DNA of 64,000 bases from the NCBI RefSeq assembly GCF_035046485.1, contig NC_085137.1:40045155-40109154 (forward strand), given 5' to 3'. Source of the stretch: Aedes albopictus. Its lineage: Eukaryota > Arthropoda > Insecta > Diptera > Culicidae. Below the pieces are notes generated by a model. That model ran no database searches. It had not been told where the DNA came from and worked only from the letters and a program-made list of their open reading frames with translations. The position numbers and the translations under genes were made by a program. How positions within the stretch are numbered: position 1 is the first letter of the stretch; the number at the start of each line of letters is the position of its first letter. Positions 45,046 through 56,329 of this stretch are shown here, piece after piece.

Positions 45046-46398
45046 TATAAGGCATTTTATGAGACATTTCATATCAGCTGTTTTTTGAATGTTTACCAGT
45101 TTTGAAGTTCAACCGATGGACCCATTCATTTACATTTTCGCTAGCATAACATGTGATACAGGCCCATCCAACAAACGGGGTTCATTTATCTGCAAAAATG
45201 CGTCAATCCGCCCACTATAGGGTGTCCCAGAAAGTATGGGTACAACTTTGTATAGCGAAAATACAATTATTTTCTCAACAAATAACCATTTTTATATTTT
45301 TGTATTTTTATTCAAGGTTGTTTAATTGATACCTGTAAAGAGTTTATACATTAAAAAGGATTTTTGTATGCAGAATGTTTAAAATGGAAAAACATCTTGC
45401 AAAACTTCTGCACAATCTACTTTTTTACGGATTTACCAAATATCCAAATTTGAAACATTTTTTTCGAATTTTTTTCACATGATATATTCGAAAACATGTT
45501 TCCTCAGATGGTTGATTGAAATTTTTTATAAAAATATGTTTTGCCTGTGCGTACGGGTATTTCAAAATTTTGAGAAAACTGGAAAATTCGCCTTTTCTAT
45601 TTCTGGGTAAGACATGATCACAGACATTCGAGTTTTTAAACATGTTTTAACGAGAATAAAAATAATTCAATCTACACTTTATAAAGCTGGAGCATTTATT
45701 TTACTAATAGTGAAATTAAAATGTGTTTTTTTGCATGTTGTGATATATATTCAGAAGCTTGTTTTCATCTATTAGAAAAACGAATTTTCAAAAATATCGA
45801 TTTTAGTGTTTAAATTCATTTTTCAGGTTCAAAAGTATATGCTTTCGATTCAAACAAAGGGTTGTATAATAGATACGCATGTAGAAATACACGGAAATAT
45901 TTTTTGAAATTTTTATCGAGCTTAGTTTCATGCGTAGGAAACAATTTATTAAGCGATGTTATTGAAAAATATAGCAATTTGTGCAGAAGCTTTAAAAGGT
46001 CTTTTAGGGAATGTTATACCGCTTTCAAACGAAGTGTTAAATGCAAATTTTAATGATTGGCATTTGATGTTAAAATATTAAGGCAGGATATGTGTGAAAA
46101 TAAGGTTTGTTTATGCATCCATTCCCAAATGGCAGAGCTGCAAAGTTGTGCCCATACTTTCTGGGACACCCTATATAATCAATATCCGTAGACCGTGGGG
46201 ATCTTTTTTCATCTGCTAGTGTGATCATGCAGCTCGGGGGATTGATACATGCCACATTAGAAACCGAAAAATCTCTGCCAGCAAAAATCTGATTGGCGCT
46301 CATCACATGTTATGCTACTTTTCGTGAAAACAAAAACATCAAATGTAAACAATAACAATGAGCGGCCCACCGGTAGATTGTCTCGTAAAATAGCTTAT
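45046..46398. mobile_element. MITE, copy split by a nested element
   Basis: Same family as 29316-29711. The two halves, 45046-45217 and 46174-46398, align to that copy across the insertion point. Confidence 0.8.
45220..46171. mobile_element. Nested TA-flanked element (952 bp)
   Basis: The ends GGGTGTCCCAGAAAGTATGG match over 31 bases with one difference, with TA at 45218-45219 and 46172-46173. The empty site is visible in the sister MITE near 29500. The AT-rich interior has no transposase. Confidence 0.88.
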
Positions 46399-46430
46399 AA
46401 TCCATTTTAATAGAAATACGGCTGCGTGTA

Positions 46431-46592
46431 CCATGAGCCTCTGCACGAATCTGGCGTACTGCTCACTCCAACAGAAAACTTGAAAACAGTTCGCACAGTA
46501 AAAGTCAAATGTGACTTTTACTGTGCGCGCTGTTTTCAAATTTTCTGTGGGAGTGAGCAGGACAGGGCAAATTCGTGCAGAGGCTCATTGTG
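46431..46592. repeat. Fold-back repeat with about 75-nt arms
   Basis: ATGAGCCTCTGCACGAAT on the left is mirrored by ATTCGTGCAGAGGCTCAT on the right. The arms pair down to a 4-nt loop at 46508-46511. Confidence 0.8.
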
Positions 46593-46915
46593 GTACTGTA
46601 GTTGTTGGTCAATTAGAAAAATACGTTATTAACTTTAATCGCATTTTTCTCAGTTGCACATTTTCGAACATGGTATATATGCTTAGAACGGCAGTGCACC
46701 GCACTCTAGATTGGTTTCATTTCGCTTGTGTTTATTTCCTTCCTAGCTCATGAAAAATAAGTACTTTTTTTACTTTTCTAGTTGATTTTCGTAACTTTTT
46801 GTACATATAAACACAGCCACCATGAATACGAACCGAACCGTGCAAGAATCACGCTGATCGGTTCATTCGTTCTTGACTCTTGTTGCCTCAAAGAAACTTC
46901 AAACTCATTTTTATA
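46593..46915. other. Spacer, no gene
   Basis: No feature recognised. Confidence 0.35.
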
Positions 46916-46917
46916 TA

Positions 46918-47330
46918 CACTCTTAAAAAATTAGGAATTTACTCGTGACGTAAACCATCAACGTATGTAAACATTTCCTGACTGAATGGCTATTTTGACA
47001 CAATTTTACATCCATCATGTAAGTTCGAGTTGGTTGCACAAGATGTCAACAAACCTATCTGATCAGATAGGTAGAAACAGTTTTACATTTATCGTTTGTC
47101 TCGCAACTCGGTGATATAGCCGGGAGGTATAGTACGTGCCTCTCAATCAGCGTACCAGAGTTCGAATCCAGTTCATTATTTTACTTACATATGTTTTATC
47201 TCTCGCTTCGGCTCTAGCGATTGCTAGCTCGACTTTATTTGTGATAGAAGACGTAAATTTGTGTCAAACGGGCCGCTCCTTTTATGTGCATTCAAGTGAA
47301 CTTAAATTTACATGATTTTTTCTAAGAGTG
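46918..47330. mobile_element. TA-flanked MITE carrying a tRNA-like segment (413 bp)
   Basis: Ends CACTCTTA and (reverse complement) CACTCTTAG with AAAAAAT following, TA on both sides (46916-46917, 47331-47332). The centre holds the tRNA-like sequence at 47110-47172. Confidence 0.72.
47110..47172 (+). tRNA. tRNA-like pseudogene inside a MITE
   Basis: Has an A-box-like TAGCCGGGAGG and a B box GTTCGAATCC at 47160-47169 with tRNA-like spacing. The acceptor stem is not intact, so this is not called a functional tRNA. Confidence 0.4.
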
Positions 47331-47366
47331 TAGATAGATAGATAGATAGATAGATGGATAGATAAA
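47331..47366 (+). repeat. TAGA microsatellite
   Basis: About eight tandem TAGA units with one variant, directly adjoining the MITE edge. Confidence 0.9.
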
Positions 47367-47611
47367 GATAAACTAATGTTTTATGCTTCATTGTTGCTGA
47401 AAAGCACCACTGCAAGTCGAAGAAATGCGAATATCGACCTTGTTCATAGAAATATTTTCTCTGAAGACACCAAGTGTGGATCTCGACATCTCGACGAGCT
47501 AGAGGTTTATATATTCCGGAATATATTCCGTGTATTTTCAGTCCTGCCCCAGTGTGCGTTGTATGGGAAATCGAAAATTTTTGATCAACCCCGGACAAAG
47601 TATTTCCCCTT

Positions 47612-47794
47612 TTCTTCTTCTTCTTTGTGGCTCTACATCCCCACTGGGACTTGACCTGCCTCGCTTCAACTTAGTGTTCTTTGAGCACTTCCACAGTTAT
47701 TAATTGAAGGGCTTACTTTGCCTGCCATTGCATGAATTTGTATATTGTGAGGCAAGCACAATGATACACTATGTCCAGGGAGTCGAGCAAATTT
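47612..47794 (+). repeat. Dispersed-repeat fragment
   Basis: CTCTACATCCCCACTGGGAC, GAGCACTTCCACAGTTATTA and TTGTGAGGCAAGCACAATGA resemble an abundant mosquito repeat, possibly a LINE 3' UTR (recalled, not searched). Confidence 0.4.
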
Positions 47795-49767
47795 TGTAGC
47801 AGCCAGGAAATTTGTACATAATTTTTGTGTATATTGTAATGTAAATTTTGTAAATATTATATAAATGTCTGTCGATAATCAGACTATGCAATCTCAATCA
47901 ATGTTGAGCGTAAATAAGTTTAAATGAATAGAATTCCCTTAGCGTAGGCAATCGTAGGTTGCGAACATTTTGCTGAATCTCTCCTGAGGCGGGCTCACGT
48001 TTGTCTTCGAAAGGTTGGAAAGGGACAGCAACACGACCATTGTATCGAGTTATCCTTCGTGACTTGCGATCACGAAAGTGTACGATGAGTTTTCGGGAAA
48101 TGAAGAATTTCCGGTTCGTCCGAGAATTCACTTGTCTTAATCTGAGGATCACAGACTCGATCATTTCGTTCGTGACTACCCAGCCAATAAGAAGTGTGCG
48201 CGTTTGTAACTTGTTCGTTGGCTATAGCAAAGTATGGATTTTTAAAGTGACGTTAGTGCATGTTTAATTAATTAAACATATTTGGTTCGTTCTCTAGTTG
48301 TACTAAGTGTGTGTCGTGTAGGAATTGTGTGCGAAGTAGCTTAGCAGCAATTAAGAACAGGTAATTGTGCTCATTTGTGCCATATTGTCCTTGTGCTTCC
48401 CAAGTAACAGAACAAGCTGAATAGCAGTTTCTTAAGCTAAAGTTTGCTTAAGAGTGGTTTGTTCCACTCTTATACAGCAAAAATGTTTGTTGGGTTGTGC
48501 TGAGTGTTCGGTTTAGCCGTAAGGCTATTTAATTCGCAGCGATACTACCCGCACCCAAGCGCGTGGACTTCCCCTCGACGAACGGAACTCCTCCCGGCCT
48601 ACTGTCAACCTGCCGGAAGTCGGTCGATCCGTCACCAAATCGACCGAGTGAGGCTCAGGGGACCTCGTGGAATCGGTGGTCAAGCCAACTACTCCACCAA
48701 GCGGACTCCGGCCGCCATTGCGAGTCTACAGTCACTGGCTACAACGAGCGATACACCATTCACCGATAGCGGCCATTGGCGATCGCCGTTAAACACGCCC
48801 GTCTTGGACGGGGCACTGACCTGGGCCACAGGTCAACGACATCGGTCAAGTAAACCAGCGAAGTCGGTGAGTCGAAACAAACCTCTTTTTTTGTGGAGTG
48901 GGCGTCCGTTGAGGGCACCTCGGAGATCTTTTTTGCCAGTCACAGACTGAAGACGATGCGCTGCTATAAGGCCTCGTAAGAAGTTCGGGATTGTCGTGCG
49001 TGTGTGACGAATTGCCGCCGCCCAGATCCGATTGTCACACCAGGAGCGCAGACTAGCCCGCAGGTGCGCCGTCCAGGAACGTGACGCCACACAATGAACA
49101 CGTAGAGCACATGAGCACGTTAGACAGCTAAGAAGAGAGAACTAGGGAGAGAAATCGCACACAAGATAAGAAGTTAGAGAGAACGAACACTTACACACAA
49201 AACGAAAACTTCAAAATATATGCTAGCATAAGATATGTATTAAACCCACCAAATATATTCGTTTCTACCAAACTATGTAGTGTTAAGTCCAATAAAACGT
49301 CCCAGTAAGTGTAATAATGTTCTCTAGTGTTTGATTAGTTTTCATGTATCGCCGTCACTACGCGTTTTGAATGTCGTTTCCGTCCTCCGTCTACGGGGTT
49401 TGATTGATGGGGTTCTCAGTCCGTTTCCTTTTTGCTGTTGCGTATCGCGGCGAGTGACTTGTCTGCCAGTGATGAGAATTGGTGAGCAACCGTGAATGTT
49501 GTCTCACTTTGAGCATGCGTGATCCTCTCACCGGATTCTCTGAGTGCCTTCGCGATTAATAGTCATGTTGTGGTAATAGGGTGATCCCGTTCGATCGTTT
49601 GGATCGTAAGCCGGCTGGAACGATCCGTAAAATTCCTTTCGAGAATGCTAAATGGACTCGCCCTCAGGAGAGTCTCATCCGGGCAAATTAAAATTGGGCG
49701 TGTGGTCTCCCTTGTGGAGTGACGCTTAAGCCACGTGTTTTAAGACGGATCTCCCGGGCTGGCTACA
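47795..49767 (+). repeat. Long 5' LTR (about 1973 bp) of an LTR retrotransposon
   Basis: Begins TGTAGCAGCC and ends GGCTGGCTACA, short inverted termini. It is followed three bases later by a primer-binding-site-like TGGCGCCCAAC. It contains a 96-bp MITE at 48399-48494. The start is inferred from the inverted terminus because no second LTR is in the window. Confidence 0.65.
48399..48494 (+). mobile_element. 96-bp MITE inside the LTR, copy 2
   Basis: CCCAAGTAACA...TGTTGGG, flanked by TTGTGCT at 48391-48397 and 48495-48501. Related to 17033-17140. Confidence 0.68.
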
Positions 49768-49770
49768 AAT

Positions 49771-49787
49771 TGGCGCCCAACTAAAGG
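49771..49787 (+). promoter_or_regulatory. Primer-binding site of the LTR retrotransposon
   Basis: TGGCGCCCAACTAAAGG three bases after the LTR end. TGGCGCCCAAC is the standard start of a tRNA-3'-end-complementary site. Confidence 0.7.
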
Positions 49788-50118
49788 TTTTAGAGATATT
49801 TGAGTATTTGTGGAGTTTCTTATGTAAAGTTATGTGTATTTTAGGATTTTGTGGTATTTATGGAAAGTTTGAGGTTCACTTATTGATAGTTTTGGGATTA
49901 TGATGTGAATTTATCCGTATTTGGTTTCTGTGGATAATCTTTGAGTATTTAAGTGAATTTTGCGAAAAAGGAAATTTTTGGGAATATTGAGCAGAATAAA
50001 AATTGAGTTTGTGCAGTGGAATATAGTGTTGAATATCAGTAAGTACGTGTCTGTTGTTTGCAGAGTTTCTGTTAATTTCGTTTGTGCATTTTGTTGAGTT
50101 ATATACTATTTCATTGAA

Positions 50119-52301
50119 ATGGCTGTAAAAGCTGCATATATGGACCGTTTGATTATCGAGGAAGTTGGCTATGAACTGGAAATGTGAGGAAAGTTTTATG
50201 AGGCTTTAAATGACGTTAAGGAAATTCCGGTATTGAGGTAGTTGATTGAGAAATAGGATTTGGATGATGGAGTCTATGAGTCCGACCTTAATTGAGTGTA
50301 TTCTACGTGGTATCGTTCATGAATGGGTCCAGGTTATGCGTTTACGAGTAGTTTAGAAGCAAGGAATGAGAAAATAGAAGATTACAATATGATTTGTGCT
50401 GAGAGCAACGTAGGTGTAGGGGGTGAGCAGGATCCGGGGAGTGAAAGGATTAAGGCACTGGAGGCCGAAGTGGCTAGGCTGAAGTCGTTAATTAAAATGG
50501 TTGAGAGGAGAATGAGCACCGGTGAGCAAGAGAAGAGACGAGAGGAAGGCAACGTTGTCGAAAGGGCACAATTAAAGCAGGTGGTAGGCGAGAGTAGGAA
50601 TGACCGTGAAAAGAAATCGCTACCAGAGTCACCAACATGTTGGTACTGTGAGGGATACGATCACGTAGTAGATGATTGTATTGGTAGAAAAAGGACACTT
50701 GAACTTCCCTGCCCTTCGGTTCAGAAAGGGGTATGGGCGCGTTCTGCCAACTTGGTCGAGGCAGATTTCATGTGAGAACAAGTTGCATACGGACATTCAA
50801 AAGTGCCTGAACGAAAGATGCTGCTTGTGAGGATCACTTGAAGATCGGATGGAAGATCATTCTTTTTTTTTAGAATATTCGCGTTCGTCTATTTATTGCT
50901 CTTCGTGTTCGTATATTTTAAGTTTCATCTTCAACTGAGTTTCATGAACGCTGCTAGTCAGCAGGGATGATCTTCGCATCTGCATCCGTTGAACCATTCT
51001 GAATGGCCGTCGTGAAAGTATCACCAAAAGCGCTACTAACATTTCTTTTATATTTTCATGTATCTGAGTATCATGAGTGATAGCAGTAAGCAGGGATAGC
51101 AGTGAAAAATGGAAGTAATGCAGTACGACGGTGGTGCGATGCTGGTTAAAAATATCGCTGGAGATGAGCATTGTTTGTACTCAGCCATGTCTAAGACGTG
51201 CTCCGAAGTCTCAGGAAAGGAAGCATGCATAAAAGCACTAATCTACAAAATCCCGGGAAAAAGTTGAAAGACCTTATTTCACGTGGAAAGCCAGCGGTAG
51301 ACAAGAGGTAGATATGGACGGATGTTCGTTGGAATTGGAAGGACATTGGTAATGACAGCCGAATTTAAGAAAGCGACGAAGCGATTGTAGCAGGAGATGG
51401 GGAAGTTGGACTACGAAGACGATTTGCTAGAAACCGCAGGCAGCAAATGACATAGGCTTATCGTATTTCGATGGAGATGGCGATGAGGACGAAGCAGCAT
51501 TCCAAGAACATAACCAAAATTTAATCACAACTTCCTACCACAAAAAACAACACGATCGAACGAAAATAGGAAAGAGCAACCCAGCAAAACCAGTATGTAT
51601 GTTCAAAACGCTTACCCCAAACAAGCGACCCAAAGGTAAATTACGTTGACCATTTAACTAACAACATATTCTCTTACAGCTCAATACACCACATCGATTT
51701 CCCACCTTTCCCAATCCTTAAGGCCACGCAAAACTTAAAAGCCGCAGAGCTAAAGAGGTTGCTATGCCTACTCCCAAATTCAAAGGTGTATTATGGACAA
51801 TGCAAGTTCTCGGACTTGCATTGGAGACTTGGCCCTATGACCCCCTTGTGCATCAATAAAATAAAATAAAATAAAATAAAATAAAAAAGGACACTTGAAC
51901 TTTGGCGTAAGCTAGATGAGGAAAAAGCGAGGAAAGGCCAGGAACAACTGGAGGTGGAAAGAGGTCTTGCACCGGAATGCGAGACTGCGAGTACCAGAAT
52001 CACAAATCCAGAGGGTGTGTTCAATACACAACGTCTGGAGAGCTGCGTAATCGCAGTTCAGGAAATAGCCGGTGTCACTGAGAAGATAGGTCCTGTTTTT
52101 CCAGTAAAACAAACGTTGTTTCGGAAATATGACGTTCTGAGATCCGCGAGTAAAGAAAGGCAAACTAAGGTAGTTCCGTGGCGAGGATTAGCCGAAAGCG
52201 TAAAGGGTCAGGGTAAGTCAACAAGAACTCGTTTTGATAGGAGAAAGAAGGAAACGAAGGAAAGAGCAAAGGGCAAAACTGAGGACCGGAACGGTAATTG
52301 A
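50119..52301 (+). pseudogene. LTR-retrotransposon gag remnant, interrupted
   Basis: Starts MAVKAAYMDRLIIEE and has in-frame stops before 50323. It is then open with a coiled-coil-like KALEAEVARLKSLI and a zinc knuckle CWYCEGYDHVVDDC (C-x2-C-x4-H-x4-C). After ...KRTLEL the frame is split by a retroposon at 50707-51883 and resumes in phase with WRKLDEEKARKGQEQ at 51903, ending at 52301. No pol region follows in the window. Ty3-type Gag is likely from the knuckle and primer site. Confidence 0.75.
50707..51883 (+). mobile_element. Retroposon with AAAAT tail inserted in gag (1177 bp)
   Basis: Flanked by a 19-bp duplication AAAAAGGACACTTGAACTT (50688-50706 and 51884-51902). It ends in repeated AAAAT after GTGCATCAATAAAAT, an AATAAA-type tail. 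The 5' end CCCTGCCCTTCGG is shared with sequence around the gap at 42620-43180. No RT was recognised. The long duplication and tail indicate LINE-driven retroposition. Confidence 0.82.
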
Positions 52302-52358
52302 AACCGTCGTCTCCGGAATGGCGATCCATAGCCTTAACCACTAGGCTAACTGGAGACT
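52295..52358 (-). tRNA. tRNA-like SINE head fragment
   Basis: On the minus strand GTCTCCAGTTAGCCTAGTGG is a D-arm/A-box-like start, followed by a degenerate B box (GGTTTCAATTACC). It abuts the gag end. A pseudogene or SINE head rather than a working tRNA. Confidence 0.45.
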
Positions 52359-55300
52359 ATTGCCCCTTTTGTGTATAAAATAACTGGGTAAAATGTTTAT
52401 GGGATTCGGTATGGTAAATTTTACTTGATTGCATTGTTTTATTCAATTTCATATGAATCTTGTAGCCTATGGTAATAAAATATAGCCTAAAGTGTGCAAA
52501 AAAAAAACTTTGTCGAAGACTGCAAAGTGATCTCCCAACTTACAATTACTCATTTTACAAGCACCATTACGATGAATTAATTCAGCATGATGCTGAATAA
52601 CATTTGGATAATTTTCAGGCACAACCATTGTTCGGGTTTTGTTCACACAAATTTGGAGAAAGTATAAAGCATAGTGTTGTGTACCAACTGAACTGTTTGT
52701 TGTTAAATCGCTTTACAACTATATAGTAAAGCTGTTGTTCAGCCTTAGGAAAAAATGATTTAAAATAAATAAAATGCAAAATTTTACAATATCCGCGAGA
52801 GTTTGTTATTGGCTATGCTGTGAACAACTTTTGTGAAATAATGACTGCACATAAATTTACCTACATCGAGATTCGAACTCGAGACCCGTCGGTTGCCAGC
52901 CACATGCCTTCCTATCTACGCCATCCTAGAAATGATGAATTGATGCGCTCAAATCAAAACATAAACTTCCCGTGGTTTAATAATGATCACATTTCGACTC
53001 CTATTTAGCAGTGGTGAATAATGTTCTGTTTGTGGTTAACAACTGAAAAACACAGTAATTCAGCTGATGTTCAGTAAAAAACACGTGTTTTTCGTTCTGT
53101 ACACTGAGTCGAAGTACGATGAAACGAAAGCGCTTATTTAACTTGAGAAAAACACATTATACAGATACATGTGCTAATTTGTACATGCACTTAACAAAAA
53201 GCAGAAAAAGGTCTTGTTAAACTATTGTGTAAAGAAATTACTGCAAGTCGAATAAAAATCGTTTTAAACGCTTGACAAGTGTTTTAAATTATCAATGTTA
53301 ATAGCGATACGAAAAGTTGAAAGAGGCTACTTTTTCAATCGGAAAAGCATTTGTACAATAATGTGTACAGGATAATTTTAGTTCAGCTATCATCACTTTT
53401 ATAAAGTAACAATTCAGCATGCATGCTTGTTTGCGGCTTGCGATTGTTAGTTGGGCTGTGATTATGAAAGAAGTTATATTTTGAAGGGGCTCAAACAGTC
53501 AACTGAAAAATCTGATATTTTTCAGCTCTCTATTATTGAAAATAACGTCAGATTATGTACTGTTAATAAGTTTCCCAATTATTTTAAATTTCTTGTTTTT
53601 CTAAATAAAGTATTCTCAAGATTCATAAACAGTTTGGCTTATGTCGACGGAAAGATCGTAAGTTTTTTATTCGACGAGAAAGGCACTATCACCACTAGGT
53701 GGATTAATCTGGTTTTTTAACTATGTTCGCCTTAAACTGGCTATAACTATATAAAAGTCCCTTATTCGAAAGATTATTGAATTTTCTAACAAATAAGATC
53801 TTTCTGTTAAAAAAAGTCCCTTAAAAAGCATGCGCTCACGAACCTAACACCCTGTATATGACGCCAAAGACATCAATTGAAATAATATTTATTACAAAAT
53901 GGCGATGCTAAATGATACACACTTTTATTTTCTTGTTCAAAAGGGCTGACAAAACTGGGGGTAGAATAATTAAGGAGCTGACAAAATCGGGTCACCACTG
54001 TATGAATTGTACGGTCATCTACGGTCACTTATGATCAGACACACTTTGAGAGTTATCCAACTACCAATACGCTAATCGCAGGTTTCCTCTTCACTTACCA
54101 AAATCGTTTCACCATTTTTATTAAAAATCTCTGACTTCTATCTGCAAACCAGCTACTCCAATATACGGCCAATCCGCCACAAATGACCCCAACAGTTTAA
54201 TTTTCACTTATCGTCGATTTGGTTTCGCACAATTCAAGCACAGCCTAAGTCCGTTGTAACAGTCCACGTGGTTACGAAATGCCCAAAACAGAAAATCACT
54301 GCAGCATCACATATCACACTTCACAGGAGAAACAATCACGCTTTAATATCACAACAAAATCTCTCGAACGCGCCTCCGCACCCCGATAATCTGGACGAGA
54401 AAAAGATGAATTTCTGAGATCAATCGCGCACGTCTTGATCGCTTGACGGCCCGTCGTCAATTGATCTCCGAAGCCGGTCCAGTTGGACCAGAAAGATTTG
54501 GGCATTCATTCGAGAGGTGAAAAATGCGTCGGTGCACTACAGTACAGGTGCCCATACTCACATTTTCATTAGGGGGCGAAGCTGTGTATACGCGATGGAC
54601 CGAAGCTGACCGAAGGTGAAAGCACTAGATGAGGAATGAGATAAGTGCGATTACGAGATCGACGATGGTATGAATTACCCAGTAGCATGGTTTTGTCTTT
54701 CATGCGTTTATGCGGAAATTAAGTGAACGAAAATCTGTGGCACGCATGGGGGAGGAGAGACGGTTTGATTAGGCAGACGGTTTAATGCGACCATAGAAAT
54801 CGTGTGTTGAAAAGACCTCCAACAAAGGCGAATTTCTATTGGTATTCACAATATTTTATAGTTGATGGAACAATACTTTACACATCGATGACCGTAGAAT
54901 TCGTAGTTAGTGTAGTATCATAGACTAACTTCAAAACCTGAAACTACCGAAGAAAACCATTGAATTGTGTGTGTCCAATCGAGTATCATCCGAAAACGGA
55001 AGGACTGTTATATTTTTAAAGTTGTCCTGAGAAGAAGTATGTATTTTTAGGAAGGTTTCAAGAATTTTGAGGAAAGAGGATATTCATTCAGTATCACGTA
55101 AGCTCTGCCTTTGGTTCCCCCTGAAACCCTCTTGGATCCTCCCTGAAACGTCTTAAAGCCCCAGAGATCTCTGACACCTCTCTGAGTTCTCCGTGAAAGT
55201 TGCTGCAATCCCCTTTCCAACTCTCCAAAGCTCTATTAACCCGTAAACACCCGGGACGATCTTATTTTGATAAAAATGCAATATGTATCTTCTTTGTTTT

Positions 55301-56300
55301 GAAACATTTTACCCTGGAGTCTTTTTAATGGTCACTGGGAATAGTTGTGCTAAGAAATGCATGGTACCGTCCCCCCTTTGCACCTTCCCCCCTTTTGCTG
55401 GTATCCGAAAATACGTGGCTTTTTCTGCATTTTTTGTAAATTATGCATGTTTTGGCTCAAATTTCACCATTTTGACTGATCCATGACATGAAATGTATCA
55501 CTACCCATCATTGTCTGTTGAAGTTTTCATCCCAGAGCTATTCTAAGTCCTCCTAAGTATGTACTCCGAAGTTTGTGTCACAAATCCAACATTCTGAACC
55601 AAACTTTATACACGATGAATGATCACAGAACAGTCTACGGTACTCAAAAAGCCTCAAAGCAACCTTAGAAAATTCAAGGTACATGATTTGGGTGATCGAG
55701 GTCATCCAAACTACTCTGGGATTCATTTTTTTCAATATCTACTGGATCTACCATCATTTGTGTTCACTCTGTTCAAGAAATTTAGTCACGTTGAAGTCCA
55801 TTAGACCTCGCAATGCTACGAGCAACTTAATATTGTTGTAGTTGAATATTTCGCGAAATAAATACAAATGGCCTCCAATACACTTTGAAGTTTGGGTTAC
55901 GATATCTACATACTGTACATGCTTTTATTGTTAAAAATATTCGTGGAATGTAGGCTATACTGCTGATGGAGCCTCAGTGCACAATTATAATGCTTTTGGT
56001 ACACTCATGGGTCATTCCAGGCTTTCCAAACTATTCTGGAATTAAGACCTTCAAAGTCTACAGGCTCTAGTCTTGTTTCTCTTCACTCTATCGGCATAAT
56101 TCTTTCACGATTGTGTCTGTTGCACCTCATAACATTACGAGTATATCTATGTGTTGCTAGTTGGGTGCCTTCTGGAATTTAAATGGACCCCAATGTACTT
56201 TGAAGTATGGGAATATTATCTCGCGGAATATAATCTACGCTACTCTTAGAGCCTCAGAGTGCAATTCTGATAACTTAGCAACATTCACTTGGTGATCTAG
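52359..56300. other. Long gene-poor stretch
   Basis: AT-rich sequence with a tRNA-like patch at 52868-52925 (minus strand, B box GAGTTCGAATC). From about 55590 there are diverged units (TCATCCAAACTACTCTGG, GGTCATTCCAGG) that recall the satellite at 58600-60240. Frames at 53451-53720 and 54314-54505 have no recognised domain. I do not call a gene. Confidence 0.4.
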
Positions 56301-56329
56301 GTCATCCTCCTTCAGGACTTTTTGCAGGA

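Noticed and set aside
47110..47172. Functional tRNA gene
   Set aside because: Acceptor and anticodon stems do not pair properly, and it sits inside a MITE.
48504..48950. 148-codon frame inside the long LTR
   Set aside because: Lies in the LTR without ATG or domain; more likely non-coding LTR sequence.
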